NCBI GenBank assembly: GCA_031281275.1
Contig: JAITFP010000024.1
Coordinates: 37,317-101,316, forward strand
Source: Candidatus Fibrimonadaceae bacterium
Lineage (GTDB): Bacteria; Fibrobacterota; Fibrobacteria; Fibrobacterales; Fibrobacteraceae
Direction of reading: 5' to 3'
Length of the DNA stretch: 64,000 bases
The position numbers and the translations under genes were made by a program. Shown here piece by piece: positions 16,330 to 24,234 of the stretch. How positions within the stretch are numbered: position 1 is the stretch's first letter; each line of letters starts with the position of its first letter. The notes beneath the pieces are model-generated. The model saw only the letters and a list, made by a program, of their open reading frames with translations. It made no database searches and was not told where the DNA came from.

Positions 16330-17078
16330 CGGCGGCCTCTCACTGAATTCTGCACATTTTCCGATAACAGTCTTTCGTAAATAAAACTGCAAAGTTTGGC
16401 TTGACGTTCTTCGTTTAAGTTGACGAATTGCGAACTGGCTTTGTAGTTTAAAATGGAAATTATCCTTATATCCACATATAAATCCAAACTCTTTGCAACC
16501 AAAAGGCAATTCATAAGAACATCGCCAGCAGACATTTTTTGCACTACTTTTTCTGGAGACCAGGATATTTGCAAGCCTCCCATAGATATGTTGTTGATTC
16601 TAACCGGATATTTTTGCCCGTTTTTTGCCGTTATCAAAAGCTGGGCATTTTCGTAATCTGGAATATCAATGCGAACAAATTGCCTATTATCATGAGTATC
16701 GCCAAAGGATTCTGCTACTGCCTCTATTTTATCTATAAATATTTGCTGGCTTGCGTTTTGCAAAATAAAATTTGAACAACCTGCCTTTATAAGGTTCTCA
16801 ATGCATTCTTGAGTTGGTTGGTTCAGAATAACAATGGGTGTAATAGAGCGCATTTGTGCGTCTTGCCGCATGAATTTCAAAAAGTCCGTAGTTGGTGTGT
16901 CTTCTGGGGAATAAGAACATAAAAATATGGGATATTCACCAGATACCAATGCAAGGTTAGCATAAGATATTGATTCCACCGCCTTAGGTACGAATTTTTG
17001 ATACATAAGCAAGCGAACATACTTTTCGGTGTCTTGCACGTCGTTTGAATAAATGAGAATTTTAGAACCTATTGCCAT
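16326..17078 (-). CDS. Receiver-like plus PilZ-domain protein
   Basis: This 250-aa protein has an N-terminal region (about residues 5-125) with a response-regulator-like alternating beta/alpha pattern (KILIYSNDV at the first strand), but no clear phospho-acceptor Asp context. Residues about 135-235 are PilZ-like: RQFVRIDI in the RxxxR position and NISMGG in the (D/N)xSxxG position. PilZ domains bind cyclic di-GMP. Two diguanylate cyclases are encoded in the window, so it may read out that signal, for example for pilus or surface motility. It starts 2 nt after the gatC stop. Confidence 0.75.
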   Translation of the reverse strand: MAIGSKILIYSNDVQDTEKYVRLLMYQKFVPKAVESISYANLALVSGEYPIFLCSYSPEDTPTTDFLKFMRQDAQMRSITPIVILNQPTQECIENLIKAGCSNFILQNASQQIFIDKIEAVAESFGDTHDNRQFVRIDIPDYENAQLLITAKNGQKYPVRINNISMGGLQISWSPEKVVQKMSAGDVLMNCLLVAKSLDLYVDIRIISILNYKASSQFVNLNEERQAKLCSFIYERLLSENVQNSVRGRR

Positions 17079-17080
17079 AA

Positions 17081-17356
17081 TTATATCACTTTGGGAATTG
17101 TGAAGTGGTGATTTTCTTCCTGTGGCGCATTCACAAAGGCTTGTTCATAAGAAAGACCCGGAAACTCGGTATCTTCTCTAAGCGAAGACGCTGCTTCTGC
17201 GACCATAGGCTCAACATTTTTTAGATCCAATTCTTTGAGATTTTCCATAAGCTTTAGCATTTCCTGCAGCCTTTCTTTGGCTTGCACAGCTTCTGGCTCT
17301 GAGAGTGTCAATCTGGAGAGCATTGCCAGTTTGTTAATATCTATGGATTGGATCAT
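17081..17356 (-). CDS. gatC: Asp/Glu-tRNA amidotransferase subunit C
   Basis: This 91-aa protein of normal GatC length has the pattern DINKLAMLSRLTLSEPE at the N-terminus, ELDL.NVEPM and LREDTE in the middle, and a C-terminal FTIPKVI. GatC stabilises the GatAB transamidase that converts misacylated Glu-tRNA(Gln)/Asp-tRNA(Asn). Its presence suggests indirect tRNA amidation in this organism. It is transcribed divergently from the holA-like gene through a shared 32-bp region holding two abutting promoter boxes. Confidence 0.93.
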   Translation of the reverse strand: MIQSIDINKLAMLSRLTLSEPEAVQAKERLQEMLKLMENLKELDLKNVEPMVAEAASSLREDTEFPGLSYEQAFVNAPQEENHHFTIPKVI

Positions 17357-17362
17357 ACCTGC

Positions 17363-17372
17363 AATATAGAAA
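17363..17372 (-). promoter_or_regulatory. Promoter box for gatC
   Basis: On the minus strand this reads TTTCTATATT, ending 6 nt before the gatC ATG. It directly abuts the opposite-facing box of the holA-like gene. Confidence 0.55.
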
Positions 17373-17382
17373 TTTCTACATT
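17373..17382 (+). promoter_or_regulatory. Promoter box for holA-like gene
   Basis: TTTCTACATT lies 6 nt before the ATG at 17389. Together with 17363-17372 it makes a near-palindromic back-to-back promoter pair. Confidence 0.5.
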
Positions 17383-17388
17383 GCCCTT

Positions 17389-18372
17389 ATGCTTTTTGCG
17401 TTTGTTGGTTCCGATGAATTTGCCAAAGATTGCAGAATTGAAAAATTCTGGGCGGAATCTTTGGTAGGAGGCTCGCAGCGCAAGGTCTTTTTTGCAACCG
17501 ATAGCCCAAAAGAAGAAAGTTCCTTGGTTGCCAGCGTGGCTCAGGCTTTGACCCCTTCTTTTTTTGAACCTGCTGCGAGCGTTTTAATTAGGCACACAGA
17601 ATTTATGGCTGCCGAAGAACAGCGAAGCCTCGCTAGCCTTTTAACCGATTTATGCAAAGGTGGTTTTCAGGGAAATTTGGCTATTGATTATTTTAAACCA
17701 GATAAAAAAAGCGTTTTGTGGAAATTTCTTGAAAAACAGGGGGTTGTGGAAAATTTTGAGCCACCTTCCAAATATGGAAATGCTATTCAAAAATGGATAA
17801 CAGACTTGGTTCAAAAAACTTTTAACAAAAAGATAAACTCAGAGGCTGCGCTATACATTGCAGATGCCATAGGAGCAGACACCAAGCGTATATACAACGA
17901 AATAAAAAAAATATTCTTGTACGACAGTAGCATACAAGAGATAAACGCACAGCACTCTCAGTTGTTTATAAAACAAAACAGGGAGATTAATGCCTACGAA
18001 TTGCAAGATTTTTTTGGTTTTAGAAATTTGCGGGTATTTTTGCCCAAATTTCGCAGAATTTTGGCAGAAGAAGGCGATGATGCTTTTATGCCTGTGGTTG
18101 GCGCACTCAGGAGCCACAGCCTGAACCTATTGCATATTCAAGCAATGAGAGCTAAGAAAATTTCTGAATACGAGATACCAGCCCGAATTTTGCCGCCTAA
18201 CCAGGTTTTTCTTTACAAGAAAAATCACTTGTCCGAGCAAAGCTCTTGCTGGTTGCCCGGCAGCCTACAAAAAACAATTTTGCGTTTGGATGAGATTTCT
18301 TATGGCAAAAAAGTAGGCTATTTCAGGGACCTGCCCTCATTTGAACTTGCAATTTGCGAGTTGCTGATATAA
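17389..18372 (+). CDS. holA: DNA polymerase III delta subunit-like protein
   Basis: This 327-aa protein has the HolA layout: a degenerate AAA+ clamp-loader N-terminus, the central GADTKRIYNEIKKIFLY segment typical of the delta 'lid' region, and a helical C-terminal collar domain with a FRNLRVFLPKFRRIL pattern. Delta opens the sliding clamp in the clamp-loader complex. Sequence divergence is normal for this family. Start by leaderless-type promoter box. The prophage begins about 150 bp downstream. Confidence 0.75.
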   Translation: MLFAFVGSDEFAKDCRIEKFWAESLVGGSQRKVFFATDSPKEESSLVASVAQALTPSFFEPAASVLIRHTEFMAAEEQRSLASLLTDLCKGGFQGNLAIDYFKPDKKSVLWKFLEKQGVVENFEPPSKYGNAIQKWITDLVQKTFNKKINSEAALYIADAIGADTKRIYNEIKKIFLYDSSIQEINAQHSQLFIKQNREINAYELQDFFGFRNLRVFLPKFRRILAEEGDDAFMPVVGALRSHSLNLLHIQAMRAKKISEYEIPARILPPNQVFLYKKNHLSEQSSCWLPGSLQKTILRLDEISYGKKVGYFRDLPSFELAICELLI

Positions 18373-18553
18373 AAGTTTACTACTTTCTATAATAATTTTC
18401 TCATTATTGACGAATTTTAGCAGATTTGCCAGCGAAACCACATAAAATATAGCTTGCGAAGTGTTTAAACTGTTAATCTTTTAATAAGTAAAAATGTTAA
18501 ATTTAGTCATTTTTTGTTGCTTAAATGTGTATTTTATGTGTAGTTGGCATTAA
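18373..18553. other. Intergenic region at prophage left end
   Basis: This AT-rich 181-bp stretch between the holA-like gene and the prophage contains the left candidate attachment repeat at 18523-18543. A partial related copy (GTAAAAATGTTAAATT) lies at about 18487. No gene is seen. Confidence 0.5.
18523..18543. repeat. Candidate attL
   Basis: AAATGTGTA-TTT-TATGTGTAG matches the right-end copy at 46436-46456 at 19 of 21 positions; only two central bases differ (TT versus AA). It lies between the holA-like gene and the outward-facing end of the integrase module. Confidence 0.5.
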
Positions 18554-18769
18554 TTAATCAAATTCTCTAGCTTTGTATGGTTTAACAGTTAAACCTTTTG
18601 CTTCTTTTTCTTTTCTATATTTTTCTTTTCTATAATCTCTATTGTATTCTTGAAGAACCTCTCTGTTTTTATCGCGGTAGCGTCTAGCAGCCTCCAACTT
18701 CGCAGCCTTGCGCTCTGCATCGGTTTTGTACTTAGGGTGTTTGGGTTTGTAATTGCGTTTTAATTTCAT
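18554..18769 (-). CDS. Small basic prophage protein
   Basis: This 71-aa protein is strongly basic (Lys/Arg-rich), with a central helix containing ARRYRDKNREVLQEYNRDYR, and may bind nucleic acid. Its start overlaps the integrase stop by 4 bp, so it is the last gene of the leftward integrase operon and lies next to the attachment site. An accessory role in recombination is possible but not shown. Confidence 0.6.
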   Translation of the reverse strand: MKLKRNYKPKHPKYKTDAERKAAKLEAARRYRDKNREVLQEYNRDYRKEKYRKEKEAKGLTVKPYKAREFD

Positions 18770-19806
18770 AGCTCTACTTCCTTCTCCAAGTCGCTGGGCA
18801 ATAGATGCCCGTAAATGTTCAGGGTTAGTGTGACGTTCTCGTGTCTCATGAGCATTTGCACTGCTTTTATACTCCTGCCCTTCCTCAGGAGGTTGCTTGC
18901 GAAGCTGTGGCGAAAGCGGTGGTAATGGGCTGTGTCAGCGTTTGAGACCATCGCTTTTAATGCTGCCTTTCTTACAAATCGCTCAAGGTTGGTGTGATTG
19001 AGTTTTGCTAAGGCGGGAAATAAGTACCCTGGTTCATCTCCCCTTGAAATAAGGTATTGATTCAGGTATTCTTTGAGCCTCATCGATATTGGTATTGTGG
19101 CAGCTTTGCCACCTTTGCCCACCACTGATATTTTGAAGCCTTCTATGTCCTCCATTTTAAGCAGCCGCGCTTCTTCCTTGCGCAGTCCGGCGTAAGCCAT
19201 TAAGGCAAACCAACACTTCTTTTCTTCGCTGGTTGCATTCTCTATTATTTTCTCGCATTCTTCCACAGTCCAGAATTTGCGAGGCTCTGGTTTAGGTTTT
19301 GACAAAGATATTCCCATGAATGGGTTTTGCATATTTATGCTGTGTATCTGGGCAGTCCATCTTAAAAAGCTCCGCAGGAATACTATTTTTGCCTTTGCCG
19401 AGCTACCGGACATTTTTGCGAGGGAATCCCTTGCGTACTCAGAACAAATCAGTGGTGTTATTTCGCTAATGTCTGCAATGCCCTTAGAATAGCACCAGGA
19501 AGAAAAACAGTGCAGGTGTTTTTTGTATTCACGGACTGTGCCTTTCGCTCTGCGCCGCACCTTCTCCACGTCAGCTAGATAAGCTTCAACGGCATCGCGG
19601 AGCTTTATTCGTGATGGTTGTTGTTCTTCCTTGGGAGGGGCATAGAGGCTTGCCTGCATTTTGGCAAACCATTTCATTGCCACCTTTTCGTCCTTTGTTT
19701 TTAGACTTATCCAGCGAGTCACACCATTTTTAACAATTCCGCCGTGCCAAATTTTTGACCCCTTGCTTTTGTTGCGTTGTTGTGGCAATAGATAGGTTTC
19801 GCTCAT
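18766..19806 (-). CDS. Tyrosine recombinase (prophage integrase)
   Basis: This 346-aa protein has an N-terminal SAM-like core-binding domain (about residues 55-145) and a C-terminal catalytic domain. Catalytic residues visible are the first Arg in AYAGLRKEEARLL, H-x-x-R in HRFRHSFA, the second His in MRHENVTLT and the nucleophile Tyr332 in LNIYGH. The N-terminal 50 residues include a DNA-arm-binding-type segment. It catalyses integration and excision. The gene overlaps the excisionase-like gene upstream by 4 bp. Confidence 0.95.
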   Translation of the reverse strand: MSETYLLPQQRNKSKGSKIWHGGIVKNGVTRWISLKTKDEKVAMKWFAKMQASLYAPPKEEQQPSRIKLRDAVEAYLADVEKVRRRAKGTVREYKKHLHCFSSWCYSKGIADISEITPLICSEYARDSLAKMSGSSAKAKIVFLRSFLRWTAQIHSINMQNPFMGISLSKPKPEPRKFWTVEECEKIIENATSEEKKCWFALMAYAGLRKEEARLLKMEDIEGFKISVVGKGGKAATIPISMRLKEYLNQYLISRGDEPGYLFPALAKLNHTNLERFVRKAALKAMVSNADTAHYHRFRHSFASNLLRKGRSIKAVQMLMRHENVTLTLNIYGHLLPSDLEKEVEL

Positions 19807-20042
19807 TGCTTGCCTCCTTTGCGATTTGCAATCCCTATGGTGGTTCGCTCATTTATGAATTCGTCCAGCCATTCGGGTTTGAAAAAAACATAGCTGCCTA
19901 TGCACAGCTTTGTTATTGTATCACGCTTGGCGTAATTAAGCAGAGTGACTTTTGCTATGCCAAGATACTCCGCCGCTTTGCCAGAAGTCCAGTATTCCTG
20001 ACCTCCTACTATCTTAACATCGCGATGATTTTGTTTCTCCAT
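19803..20042 (-). CDS. Excisionase-like HTH protein
   Basis: This 79-aa protein has a helix-turn-helix_17 (MerR/excisionase-type) pattern: YWTSGKAAEYLGIAKVTLLNYAKRD, then a wing ending VFFKPEWLDEFI. Position between integrase and helicase, with 4-bp overlap to the integrase gene, fits a recombination directionality factor. Confidence 0.8.
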   Translation of the reverse strand: MEKQNHRDVKIVGGQEYWTSGKAAEYLGIAKVTLLNYAKRDTITKLCIGSYVFFKPEWLDEFINERTTIGIANRKGGKQ

Positions 20043-20050
20043 TATTCCTC

Positions 20051-21397
20051 CTAGTAGTTGTATTGCTCGTACTCACTGAACATTATGTTCTGAGGGTTGA
20101 AGTGAATTTTAATTTCTCCGGTGGGACCGCTTCGGTTCTTTGCGATAATCAAATCTGTTTTCGTTATATCAACGTTTGGTCCGGGCACAGGGATGCGATG
20201 CAAAAGTATAACAACATCCGCATCTTGTTCTATGTTGCCAGATTCGCGCAGATCACTAAGTTTTGGTTTGCGAGTGCCCGGTGTGCTTGTTTTATCAGTG
20301 TCGCGGTTTAGCTGGCTTAGTGCGATGACGGGACAGTTAAGTTTACCGGATAGGATTTTTAGTTCTCTTGTTATTGCTCCTATTGCAACATTGCGATTCT
20401 CGTAGTTTTTTCGCTCAGGGTTTGTTTGGATGATTTGCAGGTAATCCACAATTATCATAGATAGCGGCATTTTAGCGGAATAAGAGTGGGCAATGCTTGT
20501 GATTTGTGCCACGTTGTGGTCTTTTATTAAATCAATATAGAGCGGAGCATTTTTGAGTACGCGAGCGGCTTCTTTTTGATTCTGCATCTCAACCATATCC
20601 AAAGTTGCATCCATTGTTCTTTTAACCGATACTCTGGAATAGTAACTCATTGCCCTTGCCGCTTGTTGCTCTCCTGACATTTCGAGGCTGAAAAAAAGCA
20701 CTGGACCAACCGACTTTGCGGCATTTATTGCCAGACCAAGCGCAAATGATGTTTTGCCCACTCCTGGGCGAGCACCGACTATGGTTAATTCACCTTTTCG
20801 GAATCCTCCGGTTAAATTATCCATTTGCAAAAAGTCACTGCCAATGCCACCTCTTTTGCCTTCTTTTTTACGCTGGGCAATGTTTTCCAGCATTTTTTCA
20901 GCAAGGTCTCCGATGTGCTCAACGTGCGAGTTGTTTGCCGCGCTCGTGACTATTTCGTTGAACATTGCGGTGGATTTTTGGAAGCAGTCATTAGCGGTTA
21001 TGGCTGGGTCATAAGCGTAGGCAATTATTTGCCTACTGGCTTTTATAAAACTGCGTTTTTGCGATGCTTCTTTTATTAGGTCTATATACCATTCGTAGTT
21101 TGCGGAGCTTGGCACACTTTCGTTCAAAGAGAATAAGTAATCATTATTGCTAAAAAGAGAATCCATCTCACCGTGTTTTTGGAGAACCGCTCCGACAGTT
21201 ACTATGTCTATTGGGTTATCTTTTTTTTGCAACTCCTGCATTGCTTCCCAAATGAGCTGGTGTTTTTTTAGATAAAAATCACCTGGGGAAAGCATACCGC
21301 ATATTATCGCCATTATCCTTGAATTTTGGAATACTCCGCCAAGCAACCAAACCTCGGCAGTAGTATTGTTCGGCAAATCTGGCTCGGCATTGCTCAT
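20051..21397 (-). CDS. Prophage replicative DNA helicase (DnaB family)
   Basis: This 448-aa protein has a complete DnaB architecture: an N-terminal helical domain (to about residue 110), a linker, and a RecA-type ATPase with Walker A GARPGVGKTS near residue 210. A Walker B-type strand ends in IIVDYLQII, followed by an SQLNRD motif and an arginine finger-type segment near LHRIP. It unwinds DNA at the phage fork. It overlaps the upstream small zinc-ribbon gene by 4 bp and is co-directional with the replisome-organiser-like gene. Confidence 0.95.
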   Translation of the reverse strand: MSNAEPDLPNNTTAEVWLLGGVFQNSRIMAIICGMLSPGDFYLKKHQLIWEAMQELQKKDNPIDIVTVGAVLQKHGEMDSLFSNNDYLFSLNESVPSSANYEWYIDLIKEASQKRSFIKASRQIIAYAYDPAITANDCFQKSTAMFNEIVTSAANNSHVEHIGDLAEKMLENIAQRKKEGKRGGIGSDFLQMDNLTGGFRKGELTIVGARPGVGKTSFALGLAINAAKSVGPVLFFSLEMSGEQQAARAMSYYSRVSVKRTMDATLDMVEMQNQKEAARVLKNAPLYIDLIKDHNVAQITSIAHSYSAKMPLSMIIVDYLQIIQTNPERKNYENRNVAIGAITRELKILSGKLNCPVIALSQLNRDTDKTSTPGTRKPKLSDLRESGNIEQDADVVILLHRIPVPGPNVDITKTDLIIAKNRSGPTGEIKIHFNPQNIMFSEYEQYNY

Positions 21398-21579
21398 TTT
21401 ATCCCTTCCCTTCTATTGTAGAAGCCGCAGATTCCTTTCTCAAACACAAGTGCGTTTTTTCTGCCTGGATGTATGCAGTAGAAATAGTAGCCAAGGGTTC
21501 CTGTTTTGCCGACTGGGGCTGTCAATGAATTGGCTGTTCTTGAATATTTGCAGTTTGCACAGCATGAATTGTCGCTCAT
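21394..21579 (-). CDS. Small cysteine-rich protein
   Basis: This 61-aa protein has cysteines in a CCxxC pattern near the N-terminus and two further single cysteines downstream (YCIHPG and GICGFY). The arrangement suggests a four-cysteine zinc site. It overlaps the genes on both sides by 4 bp, placing it in the replication operon. Function unknown. Confidence 0.65.
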   Translation of the reverse strand: MSDNSCCANCKYSRTANSLTAPVGKTGTLGYYFYCIHPGRKNALVFEKGICGFYNRREGIK

Positions 21580-22127
21580 TGGTTGTCCTCCTGTTGTTGT
21601 GCCGTCTCCGGCGGTGGTTTAAAGTCTGGGTTCTTTCTTTCTTCATAAGCGCGGAGTGCGCGCTTCCAGTTGTTTATAGGCTTTTGAGATTTGTCGTGCC
21701 AATTATTTTCTACGCACCAGTCATACCAGTCGTTGGCTAGTATCGCTCCGATGCTTTCTGCGAATTGCAGGGCTTGCTCTCTGGTTGGCTGCTCGGCGGT
21801 TTTTACATCGTCAAATAGAGAAGGTGCTTTGCTTATTCCAAGTGTTTCTTTTAGCTCTTTTAGCTCCTTGTTTTGTTTTTTGTATATCTCAGAACCTTGC
21901 TCTGAACGCTTTTTTCTTCTGGCAATTAAGTCGTTGTAATAGTCGTGTGATCGCGCAACGATTATTTTATTATACAGAATTTTTGGTTCTTGGTTTTTAA
22001 GCAGTGTTTCGACAATGTCGTCAAGCACGGCTGCTTTTTCTTCTATTGTACCTCTGTAATAAACATCTGCCCAATCGCCTGGGTTCAGGGCTAACCATCT
22101 CATCGGGTGTTTAACGACTTCTTTCAT
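21576..22127 (-). CDS. DUF6291-like replisome-organiser protein
   Basis: This 183-aa protein has an N-terminal domain (about residues 10-70, with GTIEEKAAVLDDIVETLLKNQEP) like DUF6291 domains of phage replication proteins. A basic/charged linker (ARRKKRSEQGSE) follows. The C-terminus carries the WCVENNW..KSQKPINNWKRALRAYE pattern shared with phage replisome-organiser and DnaD-like proteins. It probably loads the adjacent DnaB helicase (inference). Its N-terminal domain has a paralogue in the small gene at 24231 on the other strand. Confidence 0.7.
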   Translation of the reverse strand: MKEVVKHPMRWLALNPGDWADVYYRGTIEEKAAVLDDIVETLLKNQEPKILYNKIIVARSHDYYNDLIARRKKRSEQGSEIYKKQNKELKELKETLGISKAPSLFDDVKTAEQPTREQALQFAESIGAILANDWYDWCVENNWHDKSQKPINNWKRALRAYEERKNPDFKPPPETAQQQEDNQ

Positions 22128-22336
22128 AGTGCCTTTTCGGAGTTCCTCTTGCGACAGAGTTCAAGTTCGTATAAGGCTGTGCCAAGAATTGTTTCGCTTT
22201 TGTATAATTCAAGCAGTCCACGCAAAATTATGCTCAATGAGTCCAGCTTTTCTGTTGCGGATAAATGCCGCATCTGCTGAATCTCATTGCGGATATTGTT
22301 AATCTCGCATCTATCTTCTTGCGTTAATCCGTTCAT
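22124..22336 (-). CDS. Small helical prophage protein
   Basis: This 70-aa, predominantly alpha-helical, heptad-like protein (IRNEIQQMRHL, LDSLSIILRGLLELY) overlaps both neighbours by 4 bp in the leftward replication operon. No family is recognised. Confidence 0.6.
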   Translation of the reverse strand: MNGLTQEDRCEINNIRNEIQQMRHLSATEKLDSLSIILRGLLELYKSETILGTALYELELCRKRNSEKAL

Positions 22337-22476
22337 ACTCTATCCCCTTCGTTCCATTTGTAGCCCCTTTCTTTGGCACAATCATAGCATAGTAGCTCAT
22401 TGTCATTATGCTGCTCGCGAAAATCTCTGACAGGTTTATCGCTGCTTCCGCAGTTGTCGCAAAAGAAATCACTCAT
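22333..22476 (-). CDS. Small zinc-ribbon protein
   Basis: This 47-aa protein has two CxxC knuckles (CDNC near residue 6 and CYDC near residue 30), the classic zinc-ribbon layout, and an acidic C-terminus. It overlaps the next gene by 4 bp (ATGA) and the preceding one by 4 bp; its Shine-Dalgarno region is GGGGTGAGGT. The overlaps support its reality despite its size. Confidence 0.65.
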   Translation of the reverse strand: MSDFFCDNCGSSDKPVRDFREQHNDNELLCYDCAKERGYKWNEGDRV

Positions 22477-22622
22477 ACCTCACCCCCTGCCGATTTTGCT
22501 TTTTGCAACCTCGGCAAATTGTTTTTGTCTTTGAGATATTTTTCCCTCCAAAAATGGTCTGGGCAGAATACCTTGCCGTTAAAGTGATGCGTTGCCTCTT
22601 TTCTGCATTTAAAACATTTCAT
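22473..22622 (-). CDS. Small zinc-finger protein
   Basis: This 49-aa protein begins MKCFKCRKEATHHF and has C-x2-C followed by C-x2-H (CPDH) 14 residues later, then a basic tail. The Shine-Dalgarno sequence is AGGAGGA. It overlaps both neighbouring genes. It is the second of two adjacent zinc-binding mini-proteins in the operon. Confidence 0.65.
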   Translation of the reverse strand: MKCFKCRKEATHHFNGKVFCPDHFWREKYLKDKNNLPRLQKAKSAGGEV

Positions 22623-22792
22623 TATTCGTCTCCTCCTGTTTTGAAATATGAGTTCAGCAGTCCTTCGGTTATTTCTGCCCTTCCTGCTTCTATTGTTATT
22701 TTTGTGTGCGGTGAAAAATGTATATTGAGCCAGTCGCTAACCGGTTTGCATAGACGGGTAAAATCATCAGTCAATCTTGAATCTATATTCAT
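22622..22792 (-). CDS. Small prophage protein
   Basis: This 56-aa protein carries a central WLNIHFSPHTKITIEAGRAEI segment split around a conserved-looking HTKI, a style common in small phage early proteins. It starts at the ATG preceded by GGTGAGGG and overlaps its neighbours by 1-4 bp. Function unknown. Confidence 0.6.
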   Translation of the reverse strand: MNIDSRLTDDFTRLCKPVSDWLNIHFSPHTKITIEAGRAEITEGLLNSYFKTGGDE

Positions 22793-23148
22793 CCCTCACC
22801 TCCTGCCAGTTCAAAAATGGCTGCAGCTATTTTGGCGTAGTTCGGATTGCGGTTGTCCAGCTTGCCAATGGCAAGCTCTGGCACTCCTTTGTTTTTGAGC
22901 AATAGCTTGGCGGCTATTTTCACCTCTTCCGCGCCGGGCGTTGGGTTGAGCACGCTCTCGCCGGCGTAGTGGCTGGGTGGGTGGCGCAATGGACCATCGT
23001 GCGTTTGCACAGGACCAACGCCCTGCCTAGGCTTGCCATACTTCTCAATTATGGCTTCGCTTGCAAGCCGTTTAAACGAATAACCCTCGCTTTTGTTGGC
23101 TTCTAAAACTTTGTAAGCCTCATCAGTAATGTCTAGTGATTTAGGCAT
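22789..23148 (-). CDS. Prophage early protein, unknown
   Basis: This 119-aa protein has an N-terminus (SLDITDEAYKVLEANKSEGYSF) resembling the short DNA-binding/antitoxin-like 'ITDEAYE.L' pattern of VapB-type proteins. The middle is Pro/Gly-rich and the C-terminus helical. A regulatory role is only a suggestion. It abuts the next gene upstream by 1 bp. Confidence 0.5.
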   Translation of the reverse strand: MPKSLDITDEAYKVLEANKSEGYSFKRLASEAIIEKYGKPRQGVGPVQTHDGPLRHPPSHYAGESVLNPTPGAEEVKIAAKLLLKNKGVPELAIGKLDNRNPNYAKIAAAIFELAGGEG

Positions 23149-23489
23149 TAGGAACCTCCATTTATAATTTTAGTTATGCACATAAGGGCAAGTGAGATAA
23201 GGTAATTATAGCCATTGTATTTCACACAGCAATCTTCCATTGTATAACATTCTTCCGCTTGTTTAAGCGCGTTTAGTAAAAAATACTTCTGTTCTAAAGA
23301 GTAATAATGAAAATCATTTATATGGGTAGGCTCTTGCTTATAGTACTTATGCAAACAATCGAACAGAGTCTCATTCTTTATTGCGTCTCTTATTACGTTT
23401 TCGCTTTCTTCGTAGATATCTGCGAGATGATTTACTTTAAAAGCGAGATCGTTAAGAAGTGCTATTTTCTCGCCATTAGTCATTGGCAA
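23148..23489 (-). CDS. Prophage protein, paralogue of the gene at 25206
   Basis: This 113-aa protein is all-helical and clearly similar to the protein encoded on the opposite strand at 25206: shared LxDLAFKVNHLA near the N-terminus, HINDF.YY..EQK in the middle and a C-terminal C...EDC.V..NGYN segment. Two copies on opposite arms of one prophage suggest internal duplication or recombination. Function unknown. Confidence 0.65.
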   Translation of the reverse strand: MPMTNGEKIALLNDLAFKVNHLADIYEESENVIRDAIKNETLFDCLHKYYKQEPTHINDFHYYSLEQKYFLLNALKQAEECYTMEDCCVKYNGYNYLISLALMCITKIINGGS

Positions 23490-23754
23490 CCTCCTTTTTA
23501 AGTAGTGTATCTTTATAAGGACAAGTAGCTTTGCCCTTATTTTTGCATTGTAGCTTGTCTTTAAGTCTTTTATCTCTTTCTTTGCAAACTAGTTTTATGT
23601 AGTTTGTAAGGCAATTTTTCCAGTCACAGCGCCCACAAACTTCTTGCCACGCCATTTCCTGTGCGTTTTTGAGCCAGTTGCTACTAAAGAGGTATAAGTT
23701 TTTTTCGCGTACGAATTCCTGAAAATCCTCATATGTCGCCGGTTTTTCTTTCAT
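23476..23754 (-). CDS. Cysteine-rich prophage protein
   Basis: This 92-aa protein contains CGRCDWKNC near the middle and further cysteines (CK, CKNKGKATC) towards the C-terminus, so a metal site is likely. It is the first gene of the leftward operon and starts downstream of the repressor operator region with Shine-Dalgarno CAGGAG. No family is recognised. Confidence 0.6.
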   Translation of the reverse strand: MKEKPATYEDFQEFVREKNLYLFSSNWLKNAQEMAWQEVCGRCDWKNCLTNYIKLVCKERDKRLKDKLQCKNKGKATCPYKDTLLKKEVAND

Positions 23755-23931
23755 TTCAACTCCTGGGCAAAAAGCCCGTTAAGGTTTATTTCTATTTTGC
23801 ATTACAAGTTTATTTTGTAGCTTTGCAAAATATACTTACAAATATAATAAAATTTTTACAAGTATGCAAGTTTTTTTTGTAAAAAACTGATTTTTTTTAC
23901 ACTTTTTTCCCAAAAAAGCTAATTTTTTATT
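23755..23931. promoter_or_regulatory. Divergent operator/promoter region of the lysogeny switch
   Basis: This 177-bp AT-rich region lies between the leftward early operon and the rightward repressor. It contains several TTACAA/TTGTAA half-sites (about 23802, 23813, 23836, 23856 and 23874), some as inverted pairs (TACAA-n7-TTGTA). These are good candidates for operators of the XRE-type repressor encoded immediately to the right. A small GGGC-AAAAA-GCCC hairpin lies at its left edge. Confidence 0.6.
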
Positions 23932-24234
23932 ATGAAACAGGAAAATGGCATTAAAAAATTCCGCATAAGGGCTGGAATAGGGTCTCAAAGTGATTTAGCT
24001 AGGGCGTTAAAAATTAAACCTCAAAATGTATCGCTTTGGGAAGCAGGTAAAGGAACCCCGTCTTTTGCCCAGGCTAAAAAACTATTTGAAATGGGTGCAA
24101 TGGTGGAGGAATTGTTTGGTATTCCTTATTCTGTGCAGTCAGAGCAACCTGCTAATTTGGCTGGTTTGTCTGATGCGGATGCAGGGGCAATAGTTCGGCA
24201 AGGGCTTGGATTTTTGTATGGGAGGAATGTATGA
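23932..24234 (+). CDS. XRE-family phage repressor-like regulator
   Basis: This 100-aa protein has an HTH_3 domain at about residues 8-62: IKKFRIRAGIGSQSDLARAL, QNVSLWEAGKGTPSF and a terminal AKKLFEMGA helix. A short C-terminal tail follows, without a peptidase domain, so it is not a self-cleaving CI. It faces the leftward early genes across a repeat-rich operator. It overlaps the next gene by 4 bp. Confidence 0.85.
   Translation: MKQENGIKKFRIRAGIGSQSDLARALKIKPQNVSLWEAGKGTPSFAQAKKLFEMGAMVEELFGIPYSVQSEQPANLAGLSDADAGAIVRQGLGFLYGRNV

Noticed and set aside
22503..22898. 131-codon plus-strand open frame
   Set aside because: Antisense to the overlapping small genes of the leftward operon, which have better starts, overlaps and zinc motifs.
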